Assembly: GCF_963259705.1 (NCBI RefSeq)
Contig: NC_081840.1
Location: 145,549,549 to 145,613,548 of the forward strand
Direction: 5' to 3'
DNA: 64,000 nt
Source of the DNA: Myotis daubentonii
Lineage: Eukaryota; Chordata; Mammalia; Chiroptera; Vespertilionidae
Below, piece after piece: positions 35,279 to 47,120 of the stretch. The translations under genes and the position numbers were made by a program. How positions within the stretch are numbered: the stretch's first letter is position 1; each line of letters opens with the position of its first letter. A model generated the notes under the pieces. It worked only from the letters and a program-made list of their open reading frames with translations, was not told where the DNA came from and searched no databases.

Positions 35279-35689
35279 CCACCCTATGTCTTTTGATTGA
35301 AGCATTTAATCCATTTGCATTTAAAGTGATTATTGATAGTTACATAGTTACTGCAATTTTATTTTTTATATTTATGTTCTTATTGTTTCTTCTTAGAAAA
35401 GTCCCTTTACGATTTCTTGTAATACTAGTTGGTGGTGATGAACTCATTTAACTTTTTCTTGAAGGGAGCTTTTATCTTTCCTTCAATTTTAAATGCTAGC
35501 CTTGCTGGGTAGAATAGTCTTTGTTGTAGGTTCTTGCTTTGCATCACTTTGAATATTTTGTGCTAATCCCTTCTGGCCTGCAAAGTTTTTGTTGGGAAAT
35601 CAGCTGACATTCTTATGGGAGGCCCCTTGTAGGTAATTGTCTTTCTCTTAGTACTTTTAAGATTCTTTCTTTGTCTTTAATCTTTGGCA

Positions 35690-36226
35690 TCTATATATAT
35701 AAAAGCCTAAGCGACTGTTCAACCATTTGACCATTAGCTATGACACACACTGACCACCAGAAGGCAGATGCTCAATGCAAAGGCATGGAAACATGGAACA
35801 GACTGATGAATCTCAGTGGGAAGGGAGGAGTAGGGAGGGTGGGAAGAGATTAACCAAAGATCTTACATGCATACTAGAGGCCTGGTGCATGAATTCGTGC
35901 ATGGGTGGGGTCTGGCTGGCCTATCCTGATCAGGGCCAATCGGGGGCAGGGCCATCCAGGAGGAGGGGCGCAGGCACTTGGCGGGCTGGCCCTGATCCCT
36001 GGTCAAACTCGAGTTGAACTCCCAGTTGAGAGGGCAATTTGCATATTACCCTTTTATTATATAAGACTAGAGGAACTGGGGTGGGGGGGAGGGTTCTCAG
36101 CCTGGCCTGTGGGGATTGGGCTAAAACCAGCAGTCCGACATCCCCTGAGGGGTCCCAGATTGCAAGAGGGTGCAGGCCAGGCTGAGGAGTCCCACCAGTG
36201 CACAAATCTGTGCACTGGGTCTCTAG
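35690..36226 (+). mobile_element. Helitron containing a second Helitron in opposite orientation
   Basis: The outer element begins TCTATATATATAAAAGCC after an A and ends in CTCTAG at 36221-36226 before T. A reversed Helitron lies inside at about 35875-36064 (CTAGAGGCCTGG to 'cttttattatataaga'). Removing the whole restores L1 sequence at 'ctttggca-tttttattataa'. A CTCF-like motif lies at 35754-35767. Confidence 0.8.
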
Positions 36227-38234
36227 TTTTTATTATAATATGTCTTGGTGTGGTCCTTTTATGTTCACCTTGTTTGGGAGTATCTGCACTTTCTGGACTT
36301 ATATGTCTTTTTTCTTCAACAGGTTAGGGAATTTTTGAGTCATTATTTCTTCAAATCAGTTCATAATCCTTGCTCTCTCTCTTTTCTTCCTGGTACCTGT
36401 ATAATGTGGATGTTGTTATGCTTGATGTTGTCCCAGAGGTCCCTTACCCTATGCTCTGTTTTTAAACTATTTTTTTTTCTATTTGCTATTCTGAATGGGT
36501 GTTTTCTGCTACCTTGTTTTCTAAATTACTGATTCAATTCCCTGCTTCATCTAATATGCTGTTGATTTCCTCTAGTGTATTCTTCATTTCAGTTATTGTA
36601 GTTGTCTGGTTCTTTTTTTATGGTTTCTATGTCCTTTTTATGCTTATTATCTCTTTGTTGAAGTTCCACTAAGTTCCTTGAACAGCCTTATAACCAGTGT
36701 TTTGAACTCTGTCTCTGGTAGACTGCTTGTCTCTATTTCATTTCGTCCTTTTTTCTGGAGATTTCTTTTGTTCTTTCATTTGAGACATGGTTCTTTGTCT
36801 CTTCATCTTGGCTGCCTTTCTGTGTTTGTTTCTATGTATTAGGTAGATCTGCTATGTTTCCTAGTCTTGGCAGGATGACCTTATGTAGTAGTTGTCCTGT
36901 GGGGCCCATTCGCAAAGTCTCCTTGATCATATGAGCCAGGTGCTCCAGGAGTGCCCTTTGTGTAGGCTGTGTGTGCCCTTCTGTTGTAGCTGTGTCTTGA
37001 TTACAAGTGGCCTGTCAGTGGATGGGCTTAACCCTCAGGTTGACTGTGTGTATGGATTTGCCATGACCACAGCCTAGAAGCTGCTGTGTGGGGCTTACCA
37101 GACAGAGCAGGATTCACCTCAGCAAGATCTGGTGGCTGCATGACCTGCCTTTAGGTGTGCTGCTTGTGGAGCTAGTTGGGTGGTGTTCTGTTGTCATCTG
37201 ATGCTGGTCCCTGGATGTGTTGGCTGTGGGGCCTCTTGGGACAGCCTCAGATACAGATCAATGTCAGAAACTGCCTGAGAATGGCCTGGGGCTCCCTGTT
37301 AAGTGCTACACCGTGTTCCACAGATTGTAGCTACCTGTGCTGGGCCTGGATGTATATGGGATGGGCCACGCTGTAAACCATGGCTGGCTGCCACCACTTG
37401 CAAGCCTGGGGCAGGTCAGTAAAAGGCCCGAGGTACTCTGAGACCTGCTGCTGCCGCCAGCTGCCCCTATAAGGCTCGCCTGCTGAAAGAGCCTTGGGCG
37501 GAATGTGACTTGGGTGAAGCAAGGTCTGAGGAGTTAACAGGTGGAGATAATGGAGGGTACCAGGCTAATGAAAAACAAAGTTTGACTGTGTTGGGAAGGG
37601 CTCAACACAGAAATGGCAGGGACACCTTCAGCTCTCACCCTGAAGCCACATACTCAGTTTGTCCTTCTGTATCTCTGACATTCCCTGAGCTTGACTGAAG
37701 TTATCTAAGGGAAACTGCAATGCGGGCCTAGACTGATTGTTGCAGAAAGAGCCTCAGGCCCGGGACACCTTGGGAGGGGCGGGGCTTGGAAGGGGCGGAG
37801 CTAGTAGACTTCTCCAGGTTAATGCAGATTCAGATTTGGCTGGTGAGGGACGAGCTTGACACAGGAAAAATGACAACATATTTGCGCAGGAGAAGGACTC
37901 AACATAGGGACAGAGGCAGCTGTGCCACGGAAGTCACACAACTAAGTCTTTCCCTGCATATGCCTGGTGCCGCACCGAGCCACTGTTCCTCCTCCGAAGG
38001 CCCAGGTCAGTGTCTGTGAGATTTTGATATTGGTCCTTTAAGAAGACACCTGGGTTTTCAGCAGGCGTCTGGGGTGGACAGAGGAACCCCTGACCTGGGG
38101 AGCTTGAGGAGTGAGGCCCTTCACTCCTCAGGGGGGATCTCAGCAGCTGAGATTGCCCTCTGATTCTCAATCACTACATTGGGGTGTGAGGCCAGCCTGT
38201 TTCATGAGTTAACCCTTCCTACCAGGCTCTATGG

Positions 38235-38439
38235 CAGCGGTTCTCAACCTGGTGGTCGAACGACCCTTTCACAGGGGTCGCCTAAGACCACCGGAAAACA
38301 TATATAATTACATATTGTTTTTGTGATTAATCACTATGCTTTAATTATGTTCAATTTGTAACAATGAAATTGGGGGTCACCGCAACATGAGGAACTGTAT
38401 GAAAGGGTCGCGAAGCATTAGGAAGGTTGAGAACCACTG
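38235..38439 (+). mobile_element. SPIN (hAT) miniature element
   Basis: Ends CAGCGGTTCTCAACC and GAGAACCACTG. Duplications CTCTATGG (38227-38234) and CTCTATGA (38440-38447). It is inserted in the L1 5' region and internally shorter than the 30616 copy. Confidence 0.92.
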
Positions 38440-38610
38440 CTCTATGAGCTTTTTTTTTTTCACATCCTTAGTTAAAGGACTATGTGCAACTACTTTTCAT
38501 TTGGTTATGCAGGTTTATTGTTCTACAATTTAGTTGTAATTCTGGTGTGTTCAAGGGAATATGTAGGTACAGCATCCACCTACTCCACCATCTTGACCAG
38601 AACCCCTCTT

Positions 38611-39408
38611 TGCAGTTGGCATTTCCAATCTAACAGTGGGACTCTTGGTCTATTTAGATTTCAGACTGCCAGCAGAGTATCTCTTTTAGGTGGTTTCTTC
38701 CATTTCTCCTTGTAAATTGGTTTGAGTTCCTCTCTCATTTGTATAATTTTGCTGAAAGTAGCAAGAAATATTCAGTACATGTCAGCATTTTGATTTTTTC
38801 TACCATTTCCCCTAATTATATACCGTTGTATACAGAAGTATAGGTTTACCAAATATTTTGCCATTGGATAGGAATGGTCACCAAATATCCTCCTGATATT
38901 CTTCCTCCCCCACTAGGCCATTTTCACATTTTAAATTGCATTACTTACAGCACTTGCATTTTCAGATACCAAAGTCCCTATCAAATAGGAATGTACTGTC
39001 CTAAAAGCTACAGGAAATTGTGGCTTCCCACAAAGAAACGTATGTGTCTCAAGGAAGAAGACTGGGAGTAGGGAGGGTCTTCATGTCTTTCCACACTGCC
39101 ATCCATTGTGTGGTCTTCATCCCCACAGCTCTCACTTCATGTCCCAACACGGCTACTGTACCCCCGAAGTCACACAGTCATTTCAGGCATGAAAAGAAGG
39201 CAAGAGCCATGTGGTGTTGCGGGTGGGTGGGGGGGGGGGGGGGGAGCTGGTGGGGGAGCAGGTACAGGATGAAGGATTGGGACATCCCAGCACAATCTTT
39301 CTTTTTTTCAAACTTCTGGAAACACCTCTCAGAGATTTCTGTTTACATATCATTGGCCATAAGTGGGCCATCAGTAGAAAAAGAACCTAAGAATTAAGCA
39401 TTTTATTT
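38611..39408. other. Unassigned intronic DNA
   Basis: Contains a poly-G run at about 39228-39244. No gene or repeat family is assigned. Confidence 0.35.
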
Positions 39409-39630
39409 ATAGGGGTCCCCCAAAATGTATACACATTTTAACAGTTGATAACTCACTTATTTTCACTGCTTTTCAGATTTAACTGATTTGAAATAATGGG
39501 TAAAGCCAGACTAAGCTTTGAACACAGAAAATTTATCCTTAAGTGCCACTAGACTTTTTTATGGGGGTACATAAAAGACAACATACAAAATTGGCAACGG
39601 TTGATAAAATGAGGGTGCACAAATGAAATG
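39409..39630 (+). pseudogene. Internally deleted mariner transposon
   Basis: The end-like sequence 'tataggggtcccccaaaatg' precedes an ATG at 39496 that reads MGKARLSFEHRKFILKC, resembling the N-terminus of mariner transposases. A few codons later, around 39550-39585, the sequence matches the region around the third catalytic aspartate near the C-terminus (DFF..WGYIKDN-like, after a frame change). The middle of the gene is therefore deleted. It is cut off on the right by an A/T-rich VES-like stub. Confidence 0.55.
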
Positions 39631-39653
39631 ATTCTTTTTTTTAATATATTTTA
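39631..39653 (-). repeat. Stub of a VES tail
   Basis: 'ttttttttaatatattttattg' resembles the first ~20 bases of an antisense VES. The expected body does not follow; minisatellite Helitron sequence does. Confidence 0.4.
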
Positions 39654-40441
39654 TTGCTCTGTGTGTGACGGGGTAGAGCCATAACCTCCCCATCGGCCCT
39701 GCCCTGAGTGTGAGAGTGGCGGCACCCCAACCCCCTGATCGGCCCTGCTCTGTGGGTGATAGAGGGTGGCACCCCAACCCCCCCACCCCACGGGCCCTGC
39801 TCTGTGTGTGATGGGGTAGAGCTATAACCTCCCCATCGTCCCTGCCCTGAGTGTGACAGAGGTGGTGCCCCAACCCCCTGATCTGCCCTGCCCTGAGTGT
39901 GACAGGGAGCGGTGCCCCAACTCCCCTATTGGCCCTAGTGAGTGACAGGTGGGAGCTCCTCAACCCCCTGATCGGCCCTGCTCTGTGCATGACAGGAGGG
40001 AGCTCCCCAACCCCTTGATTGACCCTGCTCTGTGCGTGACAGGGTACGGAGCCCCAACCCCCCTGATGGGCCCTGCTCTGTGCGTGACAGTGGGTGGCAC
40101 CGCAACCTCCCCATCAACCCTGCCTTGAGTGTGACAGGGGGCGGTGCCCCAAGCCCCCAATCTGCCTTACCCTGAGCGTGACTGAGGGTGGCATCGCAAC
40201 CTCCCAATCTTCCCTGCTCTGTGCATGACAGGGGAAGTCGCCCCATCTCCCCAATCGGCCCTGCTCTGAGCCCGACCAGGGGCTGCATCTAGGGATTGGG
40301 CCTGCCCTCTGCCACCCGGGAGCGGGCCTAAGCCAGCAGGTCCTTATCTACTGAGGGGTCCCAGACTGCGAGAGGGCACAGGCCGGGCTGAGGGACCCCC
40401 TTCCCCCCCGAGTGCACAAATTTTTGTGCCCAGGGCCTCTA
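39654..40441 (+). mobile_element. 5'-truncated minisatellite Helitron
   Basis: The 3' end is intact (hairpin region, then CTCTAG at 40436-40441). The 5' TC end is missing and the sequence begins inside the ~46-bp minisatellite, with about 13 units to 40285. Minus-strand frames here are repeat read-through. The flank after CTAG is T. Confidence 0.8.
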
Positions 40442-41276
40442 GTAGTTTTATAAATGAAAACATAGTATAACTAAAACATAAAAGTTTTAAAGGTAGAGAG
40501 AATCTTATAAAAATAAAACCTGTGTCTATAATGCATTGCAGTGTTTGTTGGCTTAAGAAATACAAACATAAATGTATTCAGATACATGACCATAAATGAT
40601 GCAAGTCAAGTCTTTGTTCCTGCAATAAACTTGTCAAAAGAACAAACAAAGATATTTTGTTTGCTCAACTCTAAGTTCTCTGAAAAGGTTTTCAGACCTG
40701 AGGGGAGAAGTTTCTCAAGTTGAATAGCATGACCAACACTTTACTTCCACTACCATCACCCCACAATTGTACCTGAACAAGTTGTTAAGCAGTATTAGAA
40801 AACCTAAGCAAGTTTAAATTGATAAAATTTGATGTAGTACATTTTAAAGGGTAGCAAGGGGAAATCTGTGAAATGAATTAAATTGAAATAGTAATTGAGC
40901 CCTATATTCAGAACTAATAGGAACCTGATAATGTATTTGGGGAATATTTCTTTCCCAAAGATCAGGGGGTGACTCCCTTTTCTCTGCTAGGCCAACAAAT
41001 AATTGATAGATGTTTTTAATAAGGCACAGCAGGTTTAGAACTTAGAAAAGTAGACATTGGTCAGAGCAGTGTTTCAACAGTGTCTCTTTTATTTTTAAGG
41101 TAATATTAACCAAGCATTGGATACTATGCACACTGATTTGTCAGATCTGTACCAGTGAGTTGTTTTTTTTTCTTTCTGTGAGCTACTTCTTATATCCCAG
41201 GGGAGAAAAAGTCACACACATCACTTCCCCTCTGCCCTGTCTCCAAACCTCCACTTATTTATTTACTTATTTATTT
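40442..41276. other. Unassigned intronic DNA
   Basis: AT-rich. No recognisable gene or repeat. A TTTA-rich run lies at about 41256-41276. Confidence 0.35.
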
Positions 41277-41781
41277 TGGTATAACAAAGGTGGAGATTTA
41301 TTGAAGAACAAGTACAGACTCCCACGTGGGAAAGGGGAAGGATCTCACAGCACAGACTTCCACATGGGGAGGGAGAAAGAGTCCCACCAACTTCCTGTTT
41401 CCATGGTTTATAAAGGCTGCAGGCCTTGATATACCCTCTGATTGGTCAATATTCCCTTTGATTTGGTTGCTGTAATAACTCCTGAGGCCCCCCCTCACTC
41501 ATTGTCCTCTGGGCTATCTTCCTCCTTTCTTATGTTGTAAATATAGACCTTTTGGCTACTCCCAGTTCCCTTGTCTTATGTAAATGTAACTCTTGCCTCT
41601 CCCTTGTCTTATAGAAATGTAACTGTGTCTGGCTCCCTTGTGTTATGGAAATGTACCTTCTCCCAACCCTCTTGTCTATGGAAATGTAACTTCTCCCGGT
41701 CTATAGCCTGTGTTTTTTTCATGGACCCCCGATTCTAAAAATTCCCTAAACCTGCCTATATCCCCCTAAATTCCTATTTCA
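41277..41781 (-). mobile_element. Class I endogenous retrovirus 3' LTR, antisense
   Basis: On the minus strand the LTR would begin TGAAATAGG at 41781, directly after a purine-rich tract (41782-41792, AGAAGGGGGAC) that looks like the polypurine tract. A TATA box (minus strand of 41407-41412) and an AATAAA signal (minus strand of 41297-41302) are spaced about 110 bp apart. Four imperfect ~35-bp repeats around 'cttgtcttatgtaaatgtaac' lie upstream in U3. Confidence 0.6.
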
Positions 41782-42020
41782 GTCCCCCTTCTGATTAGGA
41801 AACCCCAACTGTCGTTGGAGACAGGGGACACCCAGTCTTTCTGTCTGCTTCCTGCTGGCAAAGGGGTCATAGTTGGGGCGATAGGCAGGGTTCCATCGGT
41901 CTAAGGGTCCACGGAAGACGGCCGTTCCATGTGGAGGACCAGTTGTAGCTTTAGGGCTTCTAAATGGGAGGATATGAAACATACCAAAGGTAAACAGGCA
42001 ATGGTTAAAGATGAGTAATA

Positions 42021-42239
42021 GCCCTAGCTGGTTTGGCTCAGTGGATAGAGCTGTCAGCCTGCGGACTGAAGGTTTCTGAGTTTGATTCTGGTCAAGGGCA
42101 CAAGCCTGGGTTGTGGGCTCAAGCCCCAGTAGGGGGCATGCAGGAGGCAGCCAATCAATGATTCCCTCTCATCATTGATGTTTCTATCTCTCCATCTCCC
42201 TTCCTCTCTGAAATCAATTTTAAAAAATTATAATTAAAA
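42021..42239 (+). mobile_element. VES SINE
   Basis: Complete VES starting 'gccctagctggtttggctca'. Perfect 14-bp duplications AAAGATGAGTAATA lie at 42007-42020 and 42240-42253, inside the ERV remnant. Confidence 0.95.
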
Positions 42240-42874
42240 AAAGATGAGTAATAAAATAACAGTATAAACCAAGGTCTAAGAAGAGGAGCTAGCTAATAGA
42301 GATGGTATTATATCTTTAATTGGTGCCCAGACTTCCTCTTAGCAAAGCTGCTTGCCGCAAGAAATGTTATTCATGGCACAGACTTTGTCCTGCTCAGTCA
42401 AGGGCTTCTCTGTGAGTAAAAATCTGTGGATGCTTGAGAAGTGGTTCCAGTCTGGTTGGTGGTAGTGGTAGCATAAGTTGTCCTATAGACTAAGACTTAG
42501 TATATTTTACTTTGAAAGAGATGTGGAAGATATATATCTAATTGAGATTATTTGACCCCGAATTGGGCTGCTTATAACATACTTAGTAGTTAGGGATTTG
42601 GAGAGCCAGTATGGCTGAAAAATTTGCTACATTAGGGATACAAAAAGGAGCTATAAGTAGGAGTATCTTAAGGTGTTTCTGGGTCCCAGCAAGGGCAGAG
42701 AAGGTCTCCTCTGGGAACCAGCCTTGGATTCAGGTGACACTTATAAAAAGACAGAATAAGAATTATTAAAAAGTGAAAACACTGTTTATTTAGAAATACC
42801 AGAGTATGTTACTTATCTGGCACTCATTGACTCCCCAGGGTCCCTTCGAAAGAGAAGTTTCAGGTCCTCTAGAG

Positions 42875-43096
42875 CAGTGCTTCTCAACCTTGGCTGCACA
42901 TTAGAATCACCTGGGAATCTTTTTAAAATCCTGATTTCTGGGCCTCATCCTCCGGAAATTCTGTTTCTTTGTTATGAGGTGGGGCCACAACATTAGTAAC
43001 AAAGAAACAGAATTTCCGGAAGGTGAGGCCCAGAAATCAGGATTTTAAAAAGATTCCCAGGTGATTCTAATGTGCAGCCAAGGTTGAGAACCATTG
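42875..43096. mobile_element. Palindromic hAT miniature element
   Basis: Two ~100-bp arms are reverse complements with about four mismatches, separated by ~22 bp. The ends (CAGTGCTTCTCAACCTTGG and its inverse) are of the hAT/MER5-like type. Perfect 8-bp duplications CTCTAGAG lie at 42867-42874 and 43097-43104. Confidence 0.92.
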
Positions 43097-43104
43097 CTCT
43101 AGAG

Positions 43105-43316
43105 CAGCGGTTCTCAACCTGCGGGTCACGACCCCTTTGGCAGTCAAATGACCCTTTCACAGGGGTCGCCTAAGACCATCCTGCATATCAGATATTTACA
43201 TTACGATTCATAACAGTAGCAACATTACAGTTATGGAGTAGGAACGAAAATAATTTTACGGTTGGGTCACAACATGAGGAACTGTATTTAAAGGGCCAGA
43301 AGGTTGAGAACCACTG
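43105..43316 (+). mobile_element. SPIN (hAT) miniature element
   Basis: Ends CAGCGGTTCTCAACC and GAGAACCACTG. Flanked by CTCTAGAG at 43097-43104 and 43317-43324. The left copy is shared with the preceding palindromic element. Confidence 0.95.
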
Positions 43317-43565
43317 CTCTAGAGGCTCACACAAGTAGGAATCTGGTGATTCAGTTGAGGGTAAAACGGCTTCATCGTCCTCCTGGGCTGGTGTCCAAAG
43401 CTTTACTTGAGACAAATATATCCAGGAGTCGACTCCACTGACCTTGATTGCAATGGGGCTGGACACAATGATGGGATAGGGACCCTCCCATCGTGGTTTC
43501 ATAGTGGTGGAGAGAGTAGGTAAAGCCTTATTGAGTACCAGATCTCCAGGTGTTAGCCAACTTCC

Positions 43566-45026
43566 ACCCTTTTAGAAGAAACAGACAAAAGGAGGCTCAC
43601 AGAGGAGGTCATGTGATGTATACAGCCTGCTCACTGCAGGTCCCCTCTCCAGTGACCTGCCTTCCTCTGTTATATACAAAATAATTAATAATAATAACAC
43701 CTGACTATAACTTTTTCTTTCCAATTTGGGGTGCTGAGAGGCAGGCTTCTTCTATTCTCCAATAAAAATACTATAAATTAGCAAGCATCCAAAAATGCTC
43801 ATAACATAAAGTAAGATACGCAGGCTGCAGAACTCCTCATGCATTCATTTTCTCTCCTGGTATAGATTTTCTCTTCTTTTAGAGCTCAGGCAGATTATTT
43901 CCCTGGCACTGAATGGCCCAAGTCTTGTAAAACTCAGATAGCATCTGTCAAATCCATTTTCTTTCCTGATGAAGAAAGATAGCTACCAGGCAAATGGTCC
44001 AGAGCGTATTTACCTGAAAGTCAGGATTGGCCGAAGATCAACTAGTGCAGCTGCCAACAACCACTGGAATTACCTTCACACCATTCTCCACAGATGCTTG
44101 ATTATGGAGCTACTGCCAGAACACCTGAAATTAGTGGGCCAGAAAGAGAGGTGTACTCGCGACTTTTGGAGTGCCTCTTCGCATCTTCGGACAGTCCTTT
44201 TGCATGGAACTATTAACTCCTCTACTATAAATTTTCTCCAGTTTTCTTAGCTTCATTTCTGCAGTCATCCAAGACAATATCCTCTCTTCCCATACATCGT
44301 GACCTGTGCACTTTTGTTTTTCCATCCTGAGTCTGTGTGAAACCTTTGGCAAAGCTCTACATCCTCAGGAAGTGATGTCAGCACCAAAGATGTCTAACGT
44401 ATCAGTTACTAAAATCGCATTAGCTTGAAAAGAAATGAAATTACTTCTGCAACTGCAGAGATTAAGATAAAAAATTAAGTTTGTGATGACCTCAAGCTTG
44501 AAGCAAATTCATTTACACATACGTGCACGCGCGCGCACACACACACACACACACATCTGCCCTGCTTTCTATCCTTGCTCTGATTTCATTTGTAATCTAG
44601 TTTGTGGCTTCAAATTTTATGTTACTGTGTGGAGCACATCCTTGAAAATATTTTGCTTTCTTACATTGTAGTTCATATAAAACCTTGGGTATATGTGAGG
44701 CTGCCCATTAATCGCAATAGCCCTTCAGTCATTTTTTAATTAAAATGTTCTGTTTTGCAGTTCAAGAATTTTGAGATAACATCATATTGAAGAAAAGCCA
44801 TACAAAAAAATCTTAGCTGATACTTATTTAATCCACCACTATCTCACTCTCATGGATTCTGATTGTGAATTGAAAGAAAAATCCCACTCATCTGCAATTG
44901 TTTTCCATTTTAGTAAAGTTTGCATATTATCCATTTATATTTGGGAGCAATTATTTTTAATAATAATAGCAACAAACAAAAGTGGAAGGTGTTCCACTTA
45001 CCAGTTAAAAATTCTCTCTTGATTTA
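43566..45026. other. Unassigned intronic DNA with a (CA)n run
   Basis: Frames at 43969-44250 (+) and 44131-44352 (-) overlap and show no domain I know. A (CA)n microsatellite lies at about 44528-44554. Confidence 0.35.
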
Positions 45027-45050
45027 AAAGCAAATGTGTCCAAGATACAG

Positions 45051-45085
<35 letters not shown>

Positions 45086-46237
45086 AAAGAAAAAAAAAGA
45101 AACTAGACCATTTTCTTATACCATATACAAAAACAACAACAAAAACTCAAAATGGATTAAAGAAATATAAGACCTAAAACCATAAAACTTCTAGAAGAAA
45201 ACATAGGCAGTAAACTCTTTGATATTGGTCTTCCAATATTTTTGGATATGTTTCTCAGGGAAAAGGCAACAAATGCAAAAATAAACAAATGAGACTATAT
45301 TCAACTAAGAAGCTTTTGTACCATGAGATAGTCAACAAAATGACAAAACAATCTATTGAATGGCAGAAGATATTTGCAAATGATAGATCTGATAATGAGT
45401 TAAAATCCAAAATATATTCAGAACTCATACAACTCAATATCAAAGAATGCAAAAAATCTCTTTAAATAATGGGCAGTGGATCTGAGTAGACATTTCTCCA
45501 AAGAGGACATCAGCTGGTCAACAGACACATGAAAAGATGCTCAACATCATTAATCATCAGGAATATACAAATTAAAACCATAAGGAGATATGACTTTACA
45601 CCTGTCAGAATTGCTAATATATATATATATCCCAAAGAATAAATGTTGGTGAGGATGTGGAGAATAGAGAACCCTGGTGCACTGTTGGTGGGATTGTAAA
45701 CTGGTGCAACCACTATGGAAAACAGTATGTAGGTTCCTCAAAAAATTAAAAATAGAACTACCATATGATCTAGCAATCCCACTTCTTGGAATTTATTCAA
45801 AGAAATAGAAAATACTAATTTGAAAAGACATAGCATTCCTAGATATATTGCAGTATTATTTACAACAGCCAAGCTATGGAAGCAATCTAGCTGTCCATTG
45901 ACAGATGAATGGATAAAAATGATACTACATATAACAAACTATTACTCAGCCATAAAAAAGAATGAAATATTGCCATTTGTGTCAATATGGATGGACTTAG
46001 AAGGTATTATACTAAGTGAAATAAATCAGGCAGAGAAAGACAAATACTGTATAACTTCACTTATACATGGAATCTAAAAAAAATAAAACAAAAACAAACT
46101 CAGATACAGAGAAAAAACTGATGGTTTAGCGGGTTAGAAATGGGAAGGGTTTGGAGATGGCAAAAGGTGAAGGGGCTTAAGGAAGTACAAACTGCCATTA
46201 TACGATAAGTCACAGATGTAATGTACAAGGTAGGGAA

Positions 46238-46616
46238 TCTATAAAAATAAACGTATAATATGCAAATCGACTGAACAACTGAACAGCAGAATGAATGTCT
46301 GGACGACCTTCTGGATGACCACACTATGACACGCACTGGCGCCAGGCCAGCCAAGGCGGGTGCAATGCGATTGGTTGGGGGGCCTGTCATCACCCCATGA
46401 TAGCCCCATAAAGGGAGGCCCAGGCCACCCTCTGTGGGGTGATCTATCAGGGGGCTCTGTGGAACTGGGAAACTGGGGGTGTCTGGCGGCAGATGTGGGC
46501 TGCACTAGGCCAAGGCAGATGTGGGCAGGGGCAGAGCCGCAAGGTAGCTGGGGTCACTAGGCAGCCAGCGCTTTGAAGGCCTACCCTTGCATGAATTTCA
46601 TGCATCGGGCCTCTAG
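46238..46616 (+). mobile_element. Non-autonomous Helitron
   Basis: Starts TCTATAAAAATAAACG after an A. Ends with the ATGCATGAATTTCATGCAT-type hairpin region and CTCTAG at 46611-46616. Confidence 0.85.
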
Positions 46617-46618
46617 TA

Positions 46619-47120
46619 TCCTATATAATAAAAGGCCAGAGACCATAACGGCATCACGATCATAACGACCGTTAGACCAGAACCACCACGGTCCCTCACC
46701 GGGCTGGCCCCACCCCCCAGCAAACAGTTAGGGGCGATTCTGCAGGCAGGCAGAGTGGTTAGGAATGATCAGTCAGACAGACCAGCGGTTAGGGGTGATC
46801 AGTTAGACAGACCAGTGGTTAGGGGTAATCAGGTAGGCAGATGGCCCCTCACAGGGCTGGTCCTGCCTCCCAGCAAACAGTTAAGGGTGATCAGGTAGAC
46901 AGGCAAGTGGTTAGGGGTGATCTGGCAGGCAGGCAGAGGTGGTTAGGGGAAATCAGGCAGGCAGGCAGAGGGGTTAGGGATGATCAAGCAGGCAGGCATG
47001 TGAATGGTTAGGAGCCAGTGGTCCCAGATTATAAGAGGGATCCTGGATTGGAGAGGGTGCAGGCCAGGCTGAGGCATACCACCCGCCCCCATGCACGAAT
47101 TTCATGCACCAGGCCTCTAG
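46619..47120 (+). mobile_element. Non-autonomous Helitron, 2 bp downstream of the previous one
   Basis: Starts TCCTATATAATAAAAGGCC at 46619 and ends CTCTAG at 47115-47120. Only TA separates it from the previous element. The interior is a tandem array of ~36-40-bp units around 'cagtggttaggggtgatcag'. Confidence 0.88.

Larger units (their letters stand above)
32037..38610 (-). mobile_element. Long antisense L1, heavily interrupted
   Basis: The 3' UTR is at the low-coordinate end. 34098-34397 encodes the ORF2 segment downstream of the RT core (readable 'SWIGKISIIKMSILSKAIYRF'-like region). 34792-35025 encodes part of the ORF2 endonuclease ('CCLQETHFRSKDPHRLKVMG'). The reverse transcriptase core between them is missing. 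ORF1/5' region sequence continues to about 38610, where the element-start 'ccatcttgaccagaacccc' is seen on the complement. Later insertions are at 32700, 33519, 33851, 35039, 35690 and 38235. It is not coding. Confidence 0.8.
41782..43565 (-). pseudogene. Remnant of class I ERV interior (end of pol)
   Basis: The minus strand of about 43330-43560 encodes a piece resembling the gammaretrovirus-type integrase C-terminal domain (short motif PRWEGPYP, then WIYLSQVK). The frame ends in the inserted transposons. Between it and the LTR only about 1 kb remains once insertions are subtracted, so env is largely gone. VES, a palindromic hAT element and SPIN have inserted into it. The remnant cannot encode a working protein. 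Confidence 0.6.

Noticed and set aside
43969..44352. Overlapping 93- and 73-residue frames as a possible processed pseudogene
   Set aside because: No recognisable protein family on either strand, no poly-A tail and no target duplications.
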